Positions 37,567 to 49,810 of a stretch of DNA of 64,000 bases are shown here, one piece after another. The stretch spans positions 7,891,273 to 7,955,272 of the forward strand of contig CM020510.1 in assembly GCA_009823395.1 (NCBI GenBank), in the 5' to 3' direction. Each line of letters opens with the position of its first letter. The stretch's first letter is position 1. The notes beneath the pieces are model-generated. The model was not told the origin of the DNA. It saw nothing but the letters and a program-made list of their open reading frames with translations, and searched no databases. The position numbers were made by a program, and so were the translations under genes. The stretch comes from Thamnaconus septentrionalis (lineage: Eukaryota > Chordata > Actinopteri > Tetraodontiformes > Monacanthidae).

Positions 37567-38924
37567 GTGGTCACATGATCACTCCACGTTCCAAAACATA
37601 CCAACAACTGTAACTACTCCTTTCGAACTCAAACTTATTTTATTTTTGTTATTTAAAGGGATCCAATTAAGCAAACATCAGTTCACCTCATTAGCGCTCC
37701 AGAAGTTGTGCCATAAATCATGTCCTCATCCAGAGATTACAGCCTCATACTTCCCCTCTTAACACACTCCTTGTCTGATACTTGCTGGACTGGGAAGGAG
37801 CAGGCTAGTACCGGAGTCCAGCATGCTCTTATTACCGCACCCCTTTATTCAATTAAATGTACTCTAACTCAGTCCAAACCCTCACTGTGCATAATCTCAT
37901 CACAGCCGATAGGCGTGTAATAAAAAACATACCAGACATGAAAGGGCACCTCATGAGAATGCGTATAATTACGGATATCCAAATATCGCCATTTGTGTAA
38001 TGGCGAAGCAGTCGAAAGAGGGATGTAATTGCTCGGAAGGAGGATGGCAGGGTTTGGTGATCTGACTGACCTGGGACAGTGTGTAGGGTGCGGGACAACC
38101 ACGATGGCCTGAAGCCAACTTCCTGTTTTGCAGGGTGGGTGTTATTTTCTAAAGCTTCTAACAACTCGAAGGCCTGATGCGTAAGATAAAACAGCTTGTA
38201 AAATCAAATAATTCCACAAACAAATACTCACATTGTCATGTAAAACATTCTCTTGTCAGTTAAGCTCAAACAATAATCAGACTGGTAGACTGGATGACCT
38301 GCCCCATTGAAAAAACCTCAGCGTCACTGTGAAGACATTTTTTCTCTCATCAGCAAATTCCATCTAGCAAAGGTCAACGCTGATGTCCCACATCTTTCTT
38401 GCATCATCCATGGGGTCAAACGCTTTTCATGTTAGCAGACTGCAGTGGCAGAACACAACACAACCATTTTGATTAAACATACAGTAGAACACGTCTATTC
38501 CATTCTATGCACATTTTTAATTCCCAGAAATATTCCACAATTGGCCTTATCGCTTCCAGAATGGGCCACAGATAAAATATCACCAAATGTTATGTGTCTC
38601 CAATTAGGGACACCCTATTTTCAAATACAGGGAAACCCTCACATCATGAGAGGGCATGATGGAAATGTTTTGGTGGGGCCGTCAGCTCAGTGTTTGGCAA
38701 GCACATCCGAGTGAGGTTCCCTTACAGATAGTGTGTGCAGTGATTTATTATCCCCTGCTAGTGTCCCCAGAGCCCAGCCAATGACTTGTACCGCTTTATT
38801 AGACGTTATCAGGAGAACAGGTGTGGGCCCCTTAATGATCCCTGTGGGAATTCAGTTCCATCTTTGATTAATTGGAATGCTAACAGCCTAATAGGTCCTC
38901 GCTGCTGCCAAGCATGCGGAAGTT

Positions 38925-38962
38925 TTCTGGGGGGTGGCGAGTGGTGGTGGTGGTGGGGGCGA
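38925..38962 (+). repeat. G-rich (GTG)n tract
   Basis: GGGGGGTGGCGAGTGGTGG followed by further GTG units and GGGGGCG. It has quadruplex potential on the plus strand. Confidence 0.7.
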
Positions 38963-39589
38963 AAGGAAGAGTGTGGAGGGGAGGGTGTTTAAAAATAGAG
39001 CCCATCAGCGCCACGATGGGAAAAGAGCTGCCATTTAAAACCCCGACAAAGCAATTTGCAGCTCATAATCAAGAGAGCGGAAACATTTTATCGCATTTCC
39101 CTTTACAGTATAAGCACGGACACTTCCGCCACATCGCCGAGGCACAAATGAACATCGGGGCCCGACGATGACGCATGATGCTGGCCGCTGTACGTCACTA
39201 ATTGTGTCTCATTTTGTTTTGTGATGGTTTCCAGGCCCTTGGCTTTTAAGTGGTCCGTGAAACCATTTCCCACCTAAAGCCTGTGGTGAAAAAAAAAACA
39301 ATTTACAATCTTCTTTTCTTCAAATAGTCACAGTCATTTTAAGTATCAGAATATAAACCTCCCAGGAGCCCCCGGCCCCTCCCTGTCCTCTCATTTCTGC
39401 AAGGATGTTTGGCGCACAAGTGACTTTTGAGTGGCCCCTCTGGTTACAGGGCACACAAAGTTCAATGAGTTATGATCTCCCCACCCCCCACTCTTCGTGA
39501 ATAGACAGTAGATTGTTTTGAGTAGATGGCACTGCTCTCTATTTATAGTCACAATATGGACATTTCGATGGACCCCGGATGACCACAGG

Positions 39590-39780
39590 TCAGTGTGTGT
39601 CGGTCCGATTTATAAATCATGGCCTCCCTAATCAACACACTCCATTGTGATTATTTTGGCTTATTAAGGAATTACTACATGTAATCTATTGTCTCGCGGG
39701 GTTGGCCATTAAGATAGAAATCAGGAGTCACTGAAAACATCACGTAGATCACCGTGACACGTTGATTACATTGGAGATTC
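39590..39780. promoter_or_regulatory. Candidate conserved non-coding element
   Basis: About 190 bases with no simple repeats and a dense set of plausible factor sites: HOX/paired-like TTAATC variants, SOX-like ATTGTG and TTTATAAATC. Its texture resembles conserved elements near developmental genes. This is a visual impression, without alignment. Confidence 0.25.
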
Positions 39781-39881
39781 ACCCAGAGGACGCGTTCCCA
39801 AAATAAACAGCTCCACACTGAGCGCCGAGTCATAGAAATAGCGCCGGTGAGAGGCGAGCAGAATGAAACTTCGAGTGTTTT

Positions 39882-39884
<3 letters not shown>

Positions 39885-39946
<62 letters not shown>
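39885..39946. repeat. (GA)n microsatellite, about 31 units
   Basis: A perfect polypurine run on the plus strand, able in principle to form triplex DNA. Confidence 0.97.
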
Positions 39947-39950
<4 letters not shown>

Positions 39951-42900
39951 CTCACGCTGATTTGAACAATGGCCGGATTTTCTGCGAATCAAATCTTTGC
40001 ATATTTTCCTGTTTGGAGCAGATGTATACCAAACAGTGGTGACCCCCAACTCTGACTTTCAATGGGTTTGAGGTGATGTGCGCCGCTTCTGAGTGGAAAC
40101 TGTTGCTCTTCACTCTCAAACACCAGAGAATGCCAAGAATTCAATTGTGTGCCGGCATTTGGGAAGCCTGCAACCTGCGTGTGACTTGACCGGCCGGGTC
40201 GCATCGCCGGTGCCCCGTCGAGCATGCAGGCCGTCACAGCCGGAACGAGCCCAGGTATACACGCTCCTGTGACTTGCGAGTGCGTGCGTGCGTGCGTGGA
40301 GGTCAAATGCGTTGCCTCTACAATGAGCTGACCTCATTTGTCTTGTTGATCATAATCTGTCATCTGCGAGAGCACAACAAAGGACACAATCACGGTTATT
40401 CAGAGCGCGCCAGGCGGGAAGGACGCATGAAAGCAAATAAAGAGCAAAAAGTTAGTTTTGGGCTCAACCTTTCTCACCTCCCGGCAGAAAATTACCAAGA
40501 GGCGTCTCGTCGCTGATATTTTACTTCGTGTTTCTGAGACAAATGTGACTTTTGCATGCATACTATTTCACAATAGTAACAGTTCATTATTATTAACGCA
40601 GTAATATACGGACGACTTGCGAGGTGAATGCATGTTTAAACATCATTCCCATAACACATAATGTCCCACTTTTGCAGCACTCGCTCACTTCCTCAGCTCT
40701 TTTTGTATGATGTAAGTCAGCCGTTTCGATATTGTGGAGAGAAATTCTGGTTATTATAACAAACGTTTGGGCTTCAGACATAGTGACTATGGCGACGCAG
40801 GCGCATAAATGCTGACGCAGCCGTGGCTGACAACATTTACTCTTTAAAAAACAAAAAAGTGTGCTCAAGTCATGAGCGTGGGCTGGCCTTATCTAAGAGA
40901 CATCCTGTATGTAGGCCCATTGTTCCCTGCCACTGAACTGTCAACCTCACTACGCAAATGCGCACCTGCCGCGCCCGAGCGCACAGAGACAAAGTCATAT
41001 TCACTTGATGATGTCAAAAAGTTTGTCTGTCTGTGTGTATGTGCACTATTTGTTCACATTTTGGATCGGTAGGTGTGAGCGTCGTGTTTAAACAAATGGG
41101 CTCGTCCTTTTTTCTGTTTCAATTTGAGCCCGACAACGAGGACCGTAAAGCAAAACAATCTTTAAAAAAAACTTGCATGCACCAACTATTGTGTTGCCAA
41201 CGGCTCTGCCTAAATAAGCGGGGCCTGTGCTAATAATAACAAGCGTATTCCTCACACAACGTCAATAAACTTATCGTGGCTTGTTTTGATCTTTGACCAT
41301 TGGAGAAAAAAATATATCTTCAAAAAAAAAGCCCATTAAAAGATGAGAGGAGCCTGAACTCCGCCGCTGAGGTTTATGTAAAGGTTGGTTACACGCGCCG
41401 AAAACATCATTTCATGTAAAACACTGGTATTTATTATTTTTGGGGGAGAATGTTTGGAATACACGTGCTTTCAAAAGCACCCTTATCTCTTTACTGTTTA
41501 CAAAACATTAATGTGAGGAAGCAGAGGAAGTAGCTCCGAGGCTACATTTCAGACTCGCCTCCGCGAGTCTCAGCGCGCGCTCTCTGGAAGTGACAAAACG
41601 GGGAAGAAACACAGAGTTTGGTGACACTTTGGTTGCGTTGGGCTCGTTTACTGCTGCAGTTTCACGCACGCGGGCTCATCGAGCGACGGGTGTAGAGAGA
41701 GAGAGCCCGCAGTGCCTTCTGCCACCTAAACTGGGGGGAAATGCTGAAAATAGATTTAGCCATCTCACACAGTCACATTCAGCTGTTTGGCTGTGCGTTA
41801 TGCTGGACGGAGAATCGAGTCATCTTGCCCGGCACTGGTGCTCGAAACTCATTTGTTTGAAGAAGTAGTAAGTCTTTTTTTTTTTTTTTTTGTAATAATG
41901 CAAAGACTGGCATAAATGTTATTGTGGAATTAACTTGCCTTTTTTTAAAAAATTCCCAATGGTAAAATAAATGTTTTCCATATAAAGCTGAGAATAAACA
42001 GGCTCAGAGTCCGATTTGGGGAATATGGTTTTCTAGAAAGTTCCATAACTGCATACAGAATATTCCTTTTAAACCACACAAGACAGCAATATCCACCTTA
42101 AATACTTCCTTGCAGCAAATGCTATGCGCTGTTTGTTAATTAATCAGGTCACTGACACGCATATTCCTTTGGAGCTGATGTGATGTTTAACGGTCGCGGA
42201 GCACGCAGGGTGAATCACGATGAATGTGTGAATTCACCTCTGAAGTCATGCTCCCCGTCTCTGCCTGCTTCTGGACTCGAGCCTGAAGCCCTGGCGCCAT
42301 AACACGTCATGCTCTTTGATGGCTGACCTCACGATCTGGAAGTCAAAGCGCAAAAAATCCTGCAATTGGTCACCTTTAAAAAAAACCCCAATGTTTTTAA
42401 TGTGCGAGATAGCTGTGACGCGCTGTCAAAACAGTGAACTTACTTTGATGTAACATCCCTTTAATGTAATGGTCAGAACCAGACGGCCTTGATAATTTGC
42501 CGGCGCGCTGCGAGGCCTAAAAATGATGTGGATAGGTGGGCCGGAGTCGAAGTGACGGGACGTTCCGCTTAGGCTGATGGGAAATTGTTTGCGCAATTTA
42601 ACAACACAGGAAAAGAGATAAATGATAATTACAATATTACACATAATATGTATTTATCAAACTTCAATCACCGTTTTGCTGTTTACGATGGGGTCGTCAC
42701 ACTAAGGAAGAATAAATGAAAACGTATTTTCTCAAAACTTGTCCTGATATGTAAAATATTTTTTATATATTTATTACAGATGTATTTTCTGTATGTATCG
42801 GGTTTTTGTCAGTCGCCCCAAACATCCACAAAGCCGGGCAAACAAAGTTAGCCAAGTGCGTGCTAACAGCTCAGATTTCAATTTGTAATCTGCACAGACA

Positions 42901-43252
42901 TTGTTCAGACTCCTGCTTTCTTCAACTTCAACAATTAAGACAATAAAGAAACATAGTTTTTACTTACAACACATCAAACGTTAAGTGTTTGTCACGACAG
43001 CTACAATAGAAAACTTTGCATTTTATTTTAATTCTGTATTTTTAATGTTTTTGTTTTACTGTACGGAATGGTCACAACATTTTTTAAAAATAGAGTATGA
43101 CCTTTTAATAGACTTGAGATTAATTCTAAATTTTCATCAAATATCTACCCAAACTATTTTAATAAATTAATTATAAATCATTCACAATTGTAAAAAAATA
43201 TATAATTTATCTCCAAAGCAAGTGACAATATATTTGGTCTCATAATTAAATG

Positions 43253-43291
43253 TATTATTATTATTATTATTATTATTGTTGTTATTATTAT
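43253..43291. repeat. (ATT)n microsatellite
   Basis: About 12 units with a GTTGTT interruption, just beyond the likely foxl2 poly(A) site. Confidence 0.92.
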
Positions 43292-43459
43292 TTAAATGGC
43301 AGAGGAAAAACCTTTTGCTCGACATACGTTTAGACTTCGAAATATATATCCTCGGACATTAGATAAAAAATGTGCCCATAAATGTGCGATCTCAACCTTG
43401 TGTTTCACTCCAAGAAAAGCTTTACGCACCCAACACATTACTGAACGACTGCCGTGTTA

Positions 43460-44268
43460 CTTACAGAAAAAAACATGTTTATTAAGAATTTCACAAAACC
43501 TAGAAAAGAGGAAAAAGTGCTAATTATAATGTGAACATGGCCCCAACATGAAGGAAAAAAAAAGAAAAGCTAATTATGCAATAAAAAAAACAAAGATTAA
43601 CAAACCCTGGCTCGCTGGTGTTATATTGAAAATAATATACAGGCATAAGGGATGAGGAAACAGTAAAACCCTGAATTTTTCGGCAGTCTTGACACAACAA
43701 TTTCATTTTTCAATTTCCCCAAATAGGTCTCCGTGTGATGGCACGATGGTGGAATTTGAAAATTCAGGCTTCACTGGAGCTCAGACTGTCCCCTGCTTTT
43801 ACATGACACGCTTAAACTTAGTCAGGGCACCTTTTGTTTATGTTGAATTTGGCCACAGCCATGATGAGCCGTGCATATAGCTGGGGGAATCATTACGCAC
43901 GCCAGTAACACACAGCTGAAGCACTACCAACATGTACATCGCCACAAAAATTAGGCACAACGACGACTACACACACCACGTTATGGCCACGAGTCAAAAG
44001 GGGGGGAAAAAAAAAATCACAAAAGGCACACGAAATGGCTCCCAGAGGTTGTGATACCTGATGTGTCACTTTTCTTTTCACCTCGCGATTCCATTTTGTA
44101 AAACTTTGCAGCTGGACCCCCCTCAAGTCCCCTAAAAAACAGCGCGTCGGGGTGCAAGCCTCTTCAGGAATACTCTCGGTTTTGCCTTGAAATCACAAAA
44201 ATATATATTTTTCTCACTTAAGAGTCTCGGTTTTTTCTTTTTGGGGTTGTTGTGGGGGTGGTAAAACT
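43460..44268 (-). other. foxl2: Inferred foxl2 3' UTR
   Basis: Runs from the TGA/TAA stop region to the first AATAAA. It is AT-rich with some A and C homopolymers and no further coding frame. The end is set only by the poly(A) signal. Confidence 0.5.
43478..43483 (-). terminator. Likely foxl2 poly(A) signal
   Basis: TTTATT on the plus strand is AATAAA on the minus strand. It is the first canonical signal downstream of the foxl2 stop, about 790 bases away. A second AATAAA at 43022-43027 could serve a longer transcript. Confidence 0.5.
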
Positions 44269-45192
44269 TTAAATATCAATCCTCGTGTGTAACGCCGAGT
44301 GTTTGGTCTCATGTTCCCAGTACGAGCAGTGCATCATGGAGAGCTCCGCGGGCTGGCGGGAGCAGGCGAACTGCAGGCCGGCTCCGTTGCTGGACGAGAC
44401 CGGCGGCGGCGCCGCGGTGGCCGGGCTCAGCTGCTGGGGATGGTGCGGATGCGCCGGGTGGTGGTGGTGGTGACTCATGCCGTTGTAAGAGTTCACCATG
44501 CTGGGCAGGGCCATGCTCTGCACCCGGGAGTAAGGGTTGTAGGACGAAGGGGCCGTCAGCCCCTTGACGTTGACCGGACTGACGTTGCCGCTGGCCATCT
44601 GACACGACGTGTAGGACATGGGGGCCGGCGGCTGGCCCAGCGACCACGAGTTGTTCATGAAGCTGGACTGGAGGTACTTGGGCGGCGACAGGTAGCCGTA
44701 GCCGTCCCCGCCGAACAGCGACTTGCCCGGCTGGAAGTGCGTCGGCGGGGGTCTGAACGGCCGCTTCATCCGCCGGCGTCTCCGGTAGTTGCCTTTCTCG
44801 AACATGTCCTCGCAGGCCGGGTCGAGCGTCCAGTAGTTCCCCTTCCTCTCCCCGCCGCCCTCCCGCGGAACCTTGATGAAGCACTCGTTGAGGCTCAGGT
44901 TGTGCCTGATGCTGTTCTGCCAGCCCTTCTTGTTCTTCTCGTAGAAGGGGAACTTGCTGATGATGTACTGGTATATGCCGGACAGGGTGAGGCGCTTCTC
45001 CGAGCTCTCCCGGATGGCCATGGCGATGAGAGCCACGTACGAGTAGGGCGGCTTCTGGGACGGATCCGGCTTCTCCGGGACCTTGTCCTGCACCGGCTCC
45101 TCTTTCGGTCGTTCTTTTTCCTTGGCCGTGTTGGTGTCGTGGATCATCAAACCCATTGCATCATCCTCCGCGTTTTGGTAAGTGGCCATCAT
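44269..45192 (-). CDS. foxl2: Forkhead transcription factor FOXL2 (307 residues, single exon)
   Basis: A nuclear forkhead factor that in vertebrates maintains ovarian granulosa identity, activates aromatase and acts in eyelid and pituitary. The whole protein is readable. The N-terminus [20 protein letters not shown] is followed by an acidic/basic linker and the forkhead domain at about residues 46-141, opening [14 protein letters not shown] with recognition helix [11 protein letters not shown] (91-101). A basic wing follows, [14 protein letters not shown] (137-150), then the FOXL2-specific tail ending [23 protein letters not shown]. The length matches fish FOXL2 (about 306). There is no polyalanine tract, unlike the mammalian protein; instead HHHHH occurs at 241-245. 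C127 is the position equivalent to human C134. The start is the first of two adjacent ATGs, the form usual in fish, and the second has the better Kozak context. The full tail points to foxl2 (foxl2a) and not its paralogue foxl3. Confidence 0.98.
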   Translation of the reverse strand: MMATYQNAEDDAMGLMIHDTNTAKEKERPKEEPVQDKVPEKPDPSQKPPYSYVALIAMAIRESSEKRLTLSGIYQYIISKFPFYEKNKKGWQNSIRHNLSLNECFIKVPREGGGERKGNYWTLDPACEDMFEKGNYRRRRRMKRPFRPPPTHFQPGKSLFGGDGYGYLSPPKYLQSSFMNNSWSLGQPPAPMSYTSCQMASGNVSPVNVKGLTAPSSYNPYSRVQSMALPSMVNSYNGMSHHHHHPAHPHHPQQLSPATAAPPPVSSSNGAGLQFACSRQPAELSMMHCSYWEHETKHSALHTRIDI

Positions 45193-45640
45193 TGCGCACT
45201 CCAAAAACAAGTCCGAATCCAATGCGCCGACAGTTTTTAGGTGGCGCTCTGCTCCCTCGCTGCCCGGCTGCAGAGTGCTGGTTGATGCACGACGAGCTGC
45301 GAGCTTGCCTGGAATCGTTGCACGGATAACTTCAAAACTTGCTCGGCCGAGCATGGAAAAAAGGCGCCGCACCTTCCTACCTTCCTCTCTCTGCCTTCGG
45401 CTGGGAGTTTTCTGCACTGCTTTCTCGTGAAGGCGCAACCCAAGTTGTGGTGTCTGTCTCGGGATAAGCCCGGCCCTTTCCTCTTTTTTTCAGGCCCTCT
45501 GACAGGCTGCCTCTGCTCTGTGCGCGTTCTTCGTGCGTCGTGATTAGTGGCGTGGGTTTGAGATCCGCCTCTGGCAGTTGAATGGTATAGTGCGAAGCCC
45601 CCCTCCCTCCCCCACCAACCTCCACCACCCAAGTAGGTTC
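45193..45640 (-). promoter_or_regulatory. foxl2 5' leader and proximal promoter (inferred)
   Basis: GC-rich sequence directly upstream of the foxl2 ATG. On the minus strand a weak TATA-like CACTATACC lies near 45584-45592, which would place the start near 45555 and give a leader of about 360 bases. A G-rich run (45598-45630) lies just upstream. The leader stays open in the foxl2 frame back past an ATG at 45354. Confidence 0.45.
45598..45630 (-). repeat. G-rich tract upstream of foxl2
   Basis: The minus strand, which is foxl2 sense, has GGGTGGTGGAGGTTGG followed by GGGGGAGGGAGGGGGG. It has four or more G runs, so a quadruplex is possible in the proximal promoter. Confidence 0.65.
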
Positions 45641-46009
45641 TAATTGATTTTTGATCAAGTCAAGACAAGCAAGTCACATGGTGTTTCATAATTAGAAATA
45701 AATAAAAACAGCACTGGATGCGTCTGATTCAAATCATTTTGGGGGGATGTTTAAAGAACACAGAGTTTTTCTCATGTCAAGATCCACGATGTAATGAGAA
45801 TATATTTATATTATATTTAACACCTTTGATGTATGACCGTGCGTTTTGGCAAAATTCATTCCAAACAGTGCCACTCATATACTCTGGTCACATATGAACA
45901 TAGAGACACATGTCCACCTGAGAGCACATGAAGAAAACATGGACACGGTACTGCTTAATTAGCTCGCCGAGAGATATTCATTTCTCTGGCCACCCATGAG
46001 GGTCCCCTC

Positions 46010-46011
<2 letters not shown>

Positions 46012-46069
<58 letters not shown>
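46012..46069. repeat. (CT)n microsatellite, about 29 units
   Basis: A perfect polypyrimidine run, about 800 bases upstream of the foxl2 ATG. Confidence 0.97.
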
Positions 46070-46072
<3 letters not shown>

Positions 46073-46152
46073 TCCGTGTATATTTCCGTGCGCAGGTGGA
46101 ACAGCATTGGCATGTGTGTCATCACCCTGCAGCCCGTCTGCAGCCTTGGACG

Positions 46153-46192
46153 CAGCAGCAGCAGCAGCAGCAGCAGCGGCGGCAGCAGCAGC
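46153..46192. repeat. (CAG)n trinucleotide repeat
   Basis: CAG units with CGG interruptions. Frames through it code for runs of Q, A or S, but nothing supports a gene. Confidence 0.9.
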
Positions 46193-47991
46193 TGAGACGC
46201 GGTGAGAGCCAACCATCTCTCAACGTGCAATTACCGCAGACTTGCAGTTGCAGCGTCGCAGCGCCATGTTCCGCCTTGTTTTCCTCCCCTCGCCACCACC
46301 TCCACCACCGTCTTTATGTCGCAGAGCCTCCCCCGCTATCTCAACACCCCGTGCTCTAATAGCATGTAATGTGGCTGAATTAAAATATTGGATCATTCAT
46401 TGTAGCCACTGAAGCAGGCATCAGATAACAACAATAAAAAAAAAAAAAAAAATGTTTTTATTGGTATTCAATAAACCATTTGTGATATCCCACTTTTTAT
46501 GTTGAAGTTTGAGGCAAAAAATATAAAAGTAAAAATGCAAAATTAAAAGCAAAAAACAAAACAAAAACATCATGAAGACGTCTTGGTGAGTTTGTTTATT
46601 TTTGAGAATGCACACCACTTTAATGTCTGTGCTGCGGCATTTTAAAATGGAACCTCAGTTATGTCTTTTGCAATTAGTTCCTCTAAAAGCACACACATAA
46701 AAAAGAGAATCTGATGTTGGTCTCGAAATGCTGAAATGTAATGCAAAGACTGGAGTTAATTCAGGACATTCAAAACTGATTTCAGAATTTCTGTGGTCAA
46801 GTTGTCCAGGTTAAACTCACTGGCTATTCAAATATATATTTATATATTTAACTAAAATTCGAATCTCCCATTTAGATCTGCACCTGTAACCAGCATGGTA
46901 TGAGGAGTCGCGTCTCACCAGAACTACAGGCCGTCAACAATCCGCAAATAAATCAGGATCAGGAAATTTGAACTGGCTACAGAGGTCCGTGAAGGAACCC
47001 TGGAATGTTAATTTACTCTGCTTTTTGTGGGCGGGGACTTTAGTGATAAACAAACAAGTAAAACAACAGCAATAGCAAAGCAGATTATGGCTCTCCAGCT
47101 GTCATTTAACACGAGGATCGTCCTCGGATAGAAATGTGCTCTTCATATAAATTGTTTCTGACAAAATATTCCTCGAAAATGTTGGCAGCGTCGCATTTAT
47201 ATCCACCACAATTTAATTGTTATTGACAACTTAGTCATAATGGGACGTTGGAAGAACAAAACAATAGTCAAACGCAACAATTTCGTAAACTTTAAAACGA
47301 AATACCCAACACAAATAAAAAAAAAAAAATCCAAAATGTTTTAATAACTCGCTGTAATCTAGCACATTCTCTTTATGAATTTGTCGTATTTAAAGTTACA
47401 TCGAAGGAATTGAACACGCTCAAAGAGAAAGAGAACCTTTGTATTTGTATTTTTCATTCTTGTCGTATGCAGTTAAATTTCAGGCTTCATGCTCCCAAAC
47501 GGTTCACAAAGAGAATCCAGTTCGCCTGCAGGCCTGTAGACACGGTGGCAGTAGCAGCATCATGATTAAAAGGACCGAGAGATCAACAGATCTCCACTGA
47601 AAAACAAACTATGCGCGGAAATAGAGCTCCACCGTATTCTGTGTTTGTTTATATTTTAAGAGTGAAATGAGTTCGTAGTGGAGCAGGAACCTCTGGCGAT
47701 TAGGGCCCGCTGTGTTCCAGCAGGAACACTGCCTGTACGGTGGCGCACACTCTGCGTCGTCAACGGGCGCAGTGTGCCACAATCATGCGGAGGGCCGTCA
47801 TTGTAACAGGCCCTAATGTCATTTGAAAGAGTGGAATTCCTGTCCTCGCGCGCTTCCTGCCCTCGCAGGTCGGGCTTTAGGATGTTTATGATAGCGCGTG
47901 CGGGTGGAATGCAGGAGACAGATCCGCTGCTGGGTCAGCTCGGTTCCGAGCCTGCAGTCAGCCCCACGCAATGTAGACACAGACTGGTCAA

Positions 47992-48050
<59 letters not shown>
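47992..48050. repeat. (ATT)n array, left arm of an inverted pair
   Basis: About 19 units of ATT. Its complement, an (AAT)n array, follows at 48122-48174. Confidence 0.97.
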
Positions 48051-48053
<3 letters not shown>

Positions 48054-48119
48054 CGCTTGGTATTGTTATTAATTGTAATTAATTGCAATGTAATTAAGTA
48101 CATTATAGTGATAATGTGC

Positions 48120-48121
<2 letters not shown>

Positions 48122-48174
<53 letters not shown>
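48122..48174. repeat. (AAT)n array, right arm of an inverted pair
   Basis: About 17 units of AAT. With the 47992 array it forms an inverted repeat with a 71-base spacer. Confidence 0.97.
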
Positions 48175-49591
48175 TAGGGTTACTATAATTTTAGATAACA
48201 TTTTTATATCTTATTATTTTATCATGAATAAAGCAGATTTTTTATTACAATAACTAGCAAAAAAAGCACCCAAATTACTTTCTTTCCCCTTAATTTTAAT
48301 TTTATCCACCTTTATTTTTTGGCTAAAACAGCTATGAGAATGTTTAGGTGATCAATCATATTTTTTCCAGTATTTAAAGTTAAGCAACAGCAACTAAAAA
48401 AAAGTCTCATTTTGGATGCTATCGTTTTGTTAATTTGATAATCCACCAGCTGTTATTATTTGAGAGAAATATGTATCAATTCCATTGAAATGAGCTACTA
48501 ATCAGCTGTACATCAGTAATGCTTGAAGATGTTTGTAATAATGAAGCCTGCAGTTTTTTATTGGACAGCATTATTTATCCCCTTCCCCCTGAAGAAAAAA
48601 ATAAAAAAATAAAAATCTCCACAAATCAATTTTTGTTGTTATGGTTCCACGCACAGTGAAAATTGAAGGATATGTTTCCAACTGGTTCATTGAGTTTTAA
48701 TTTGCCTGGTTTGCTCCTTGTGCTGATGAATCTGCCTTGGTTGTGTGATACGACATCAGCTAATCTTTAACTCTTCTGAAAGGTGCCGGGTGCAGGAAAG
48801 GGACGGAAGAATGAGGATTTACGTGGTGGTGGTGGTGGTGGGTGAGCAGTGGGGGTTGGTATAAAGGGAAGAAGGAGGAAAAGACCAAGGATGTACCCTC
48901 GGCCCTCATGCAGTATCTCCTACACGGCTCTTGTTCCTCTCTGAAAGAAGAGAGAGGCAGAGCAAATAAACACTGGCCGCCGGTTTCCGAGCATCTCCTT
49001 CACATCCTTGCCCACATGGATTAAAGGCTGGAGGGGGGATGCGAAGTGTGTCAACACAAATGGGGGAACACACGTGGTCTCATTTATTAGGTCTTTTGCC
49101 TCATACATGTGGAAGCAAAAGCAGTATTAGATGGAGGGACACTTCCTCATCATGTGTACCATCGGACCTCATAGGATGCTGCCCTAGAGAGTGACAATTT
49201 TTTGTTTTCAGTTTTTTTGTTGAGTGGCTTTGTTTCCATTTGTTATCATATGGAGGAGACTCATGTGGACCTCCAAAATAACTCCTGTACCTCCAATGGC
49301 CGGAAATCATGCGTGTAGTGGCTGATTCTTAACGTTACCAAAGGTTGAAGAAAAGCAGTTGACAACAAAAAAAAAGCATGGCGAGCAATAAACGAGCCAA
49401 GGAGCGGAAGACCAGCGCGTAGATAAGTCAGATGAAGGACAGAGGTGAGCAGAGAGGACGCAGCAGCCGAGAGACACATTGTGTTCTCGCTAACCTTTAC
49501 GGAAGAGGTGAAGTGCTGCAGCCTCCTGCCAACAAGACTCTCTTTGAGGTTTTCTTGAACCGCTGCCAGGGCCTAAATGTTTCACAGAAGC

Positions 49592-49592
<1 letters not shown>

Positions 49593-49635
<43 letters not shown>
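49593..49635. repeat. (GT)n microsatellite
   Basis: About 21 perfect units. Confidence 0.97.
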
Positions 49636-49636
<1 letters not shown>

Positions 49637-49675
49637 TATTAGCTCAAGCTGATGGAGGACAAGGAGATTTTTTGT

Positions 49676-49810
49676 GCATATATATATATACACACATATA
49701 CAGGACGATATATGTATATATGTATATACTGGATATATGTATATAGAAATAAATAAATAAATATATATGTAGGTATATATGTATACATATATACACACAT
49801 ATATACATAT
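49676..49810. repeat. TATA-rich complex simple repeat
   Basis: Interlaced TATATG, TATACA and AAATAA units, directly adjoining a Tc1/mariner-like end. Confidence 0.85.

Larger units (their letters stand above)
36361..43459. other. Intergenic DNA between pik3cb and foxl2
   Basis: About 7 kb with no recognised gene. It contains two CTCF-like motifs, TG and GA arrays, a short TGCG run (40273-40297) and evenly composed stretches around 37930-39200 and 39590-39780 that look like candidate conserved elements. The part at 42650-43290 is strongly AT-rich. Confidence 0.6.

Noticed and set aside
44299..45240. A 313-codon open frame on the plus strand across foxl2
   Set aside because: It is exactly antisense to foxl2, its composition (R, V, G, A, L) is what a GC-rich coding strand produces in reverse, and no domain is visible.
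44269..45438. Starting FOXL2 at 45438
   Set aside because: That codon is TTG, not ATG. Fish FOXL2 proteins begin at MMATYQ, which is 45192 here.
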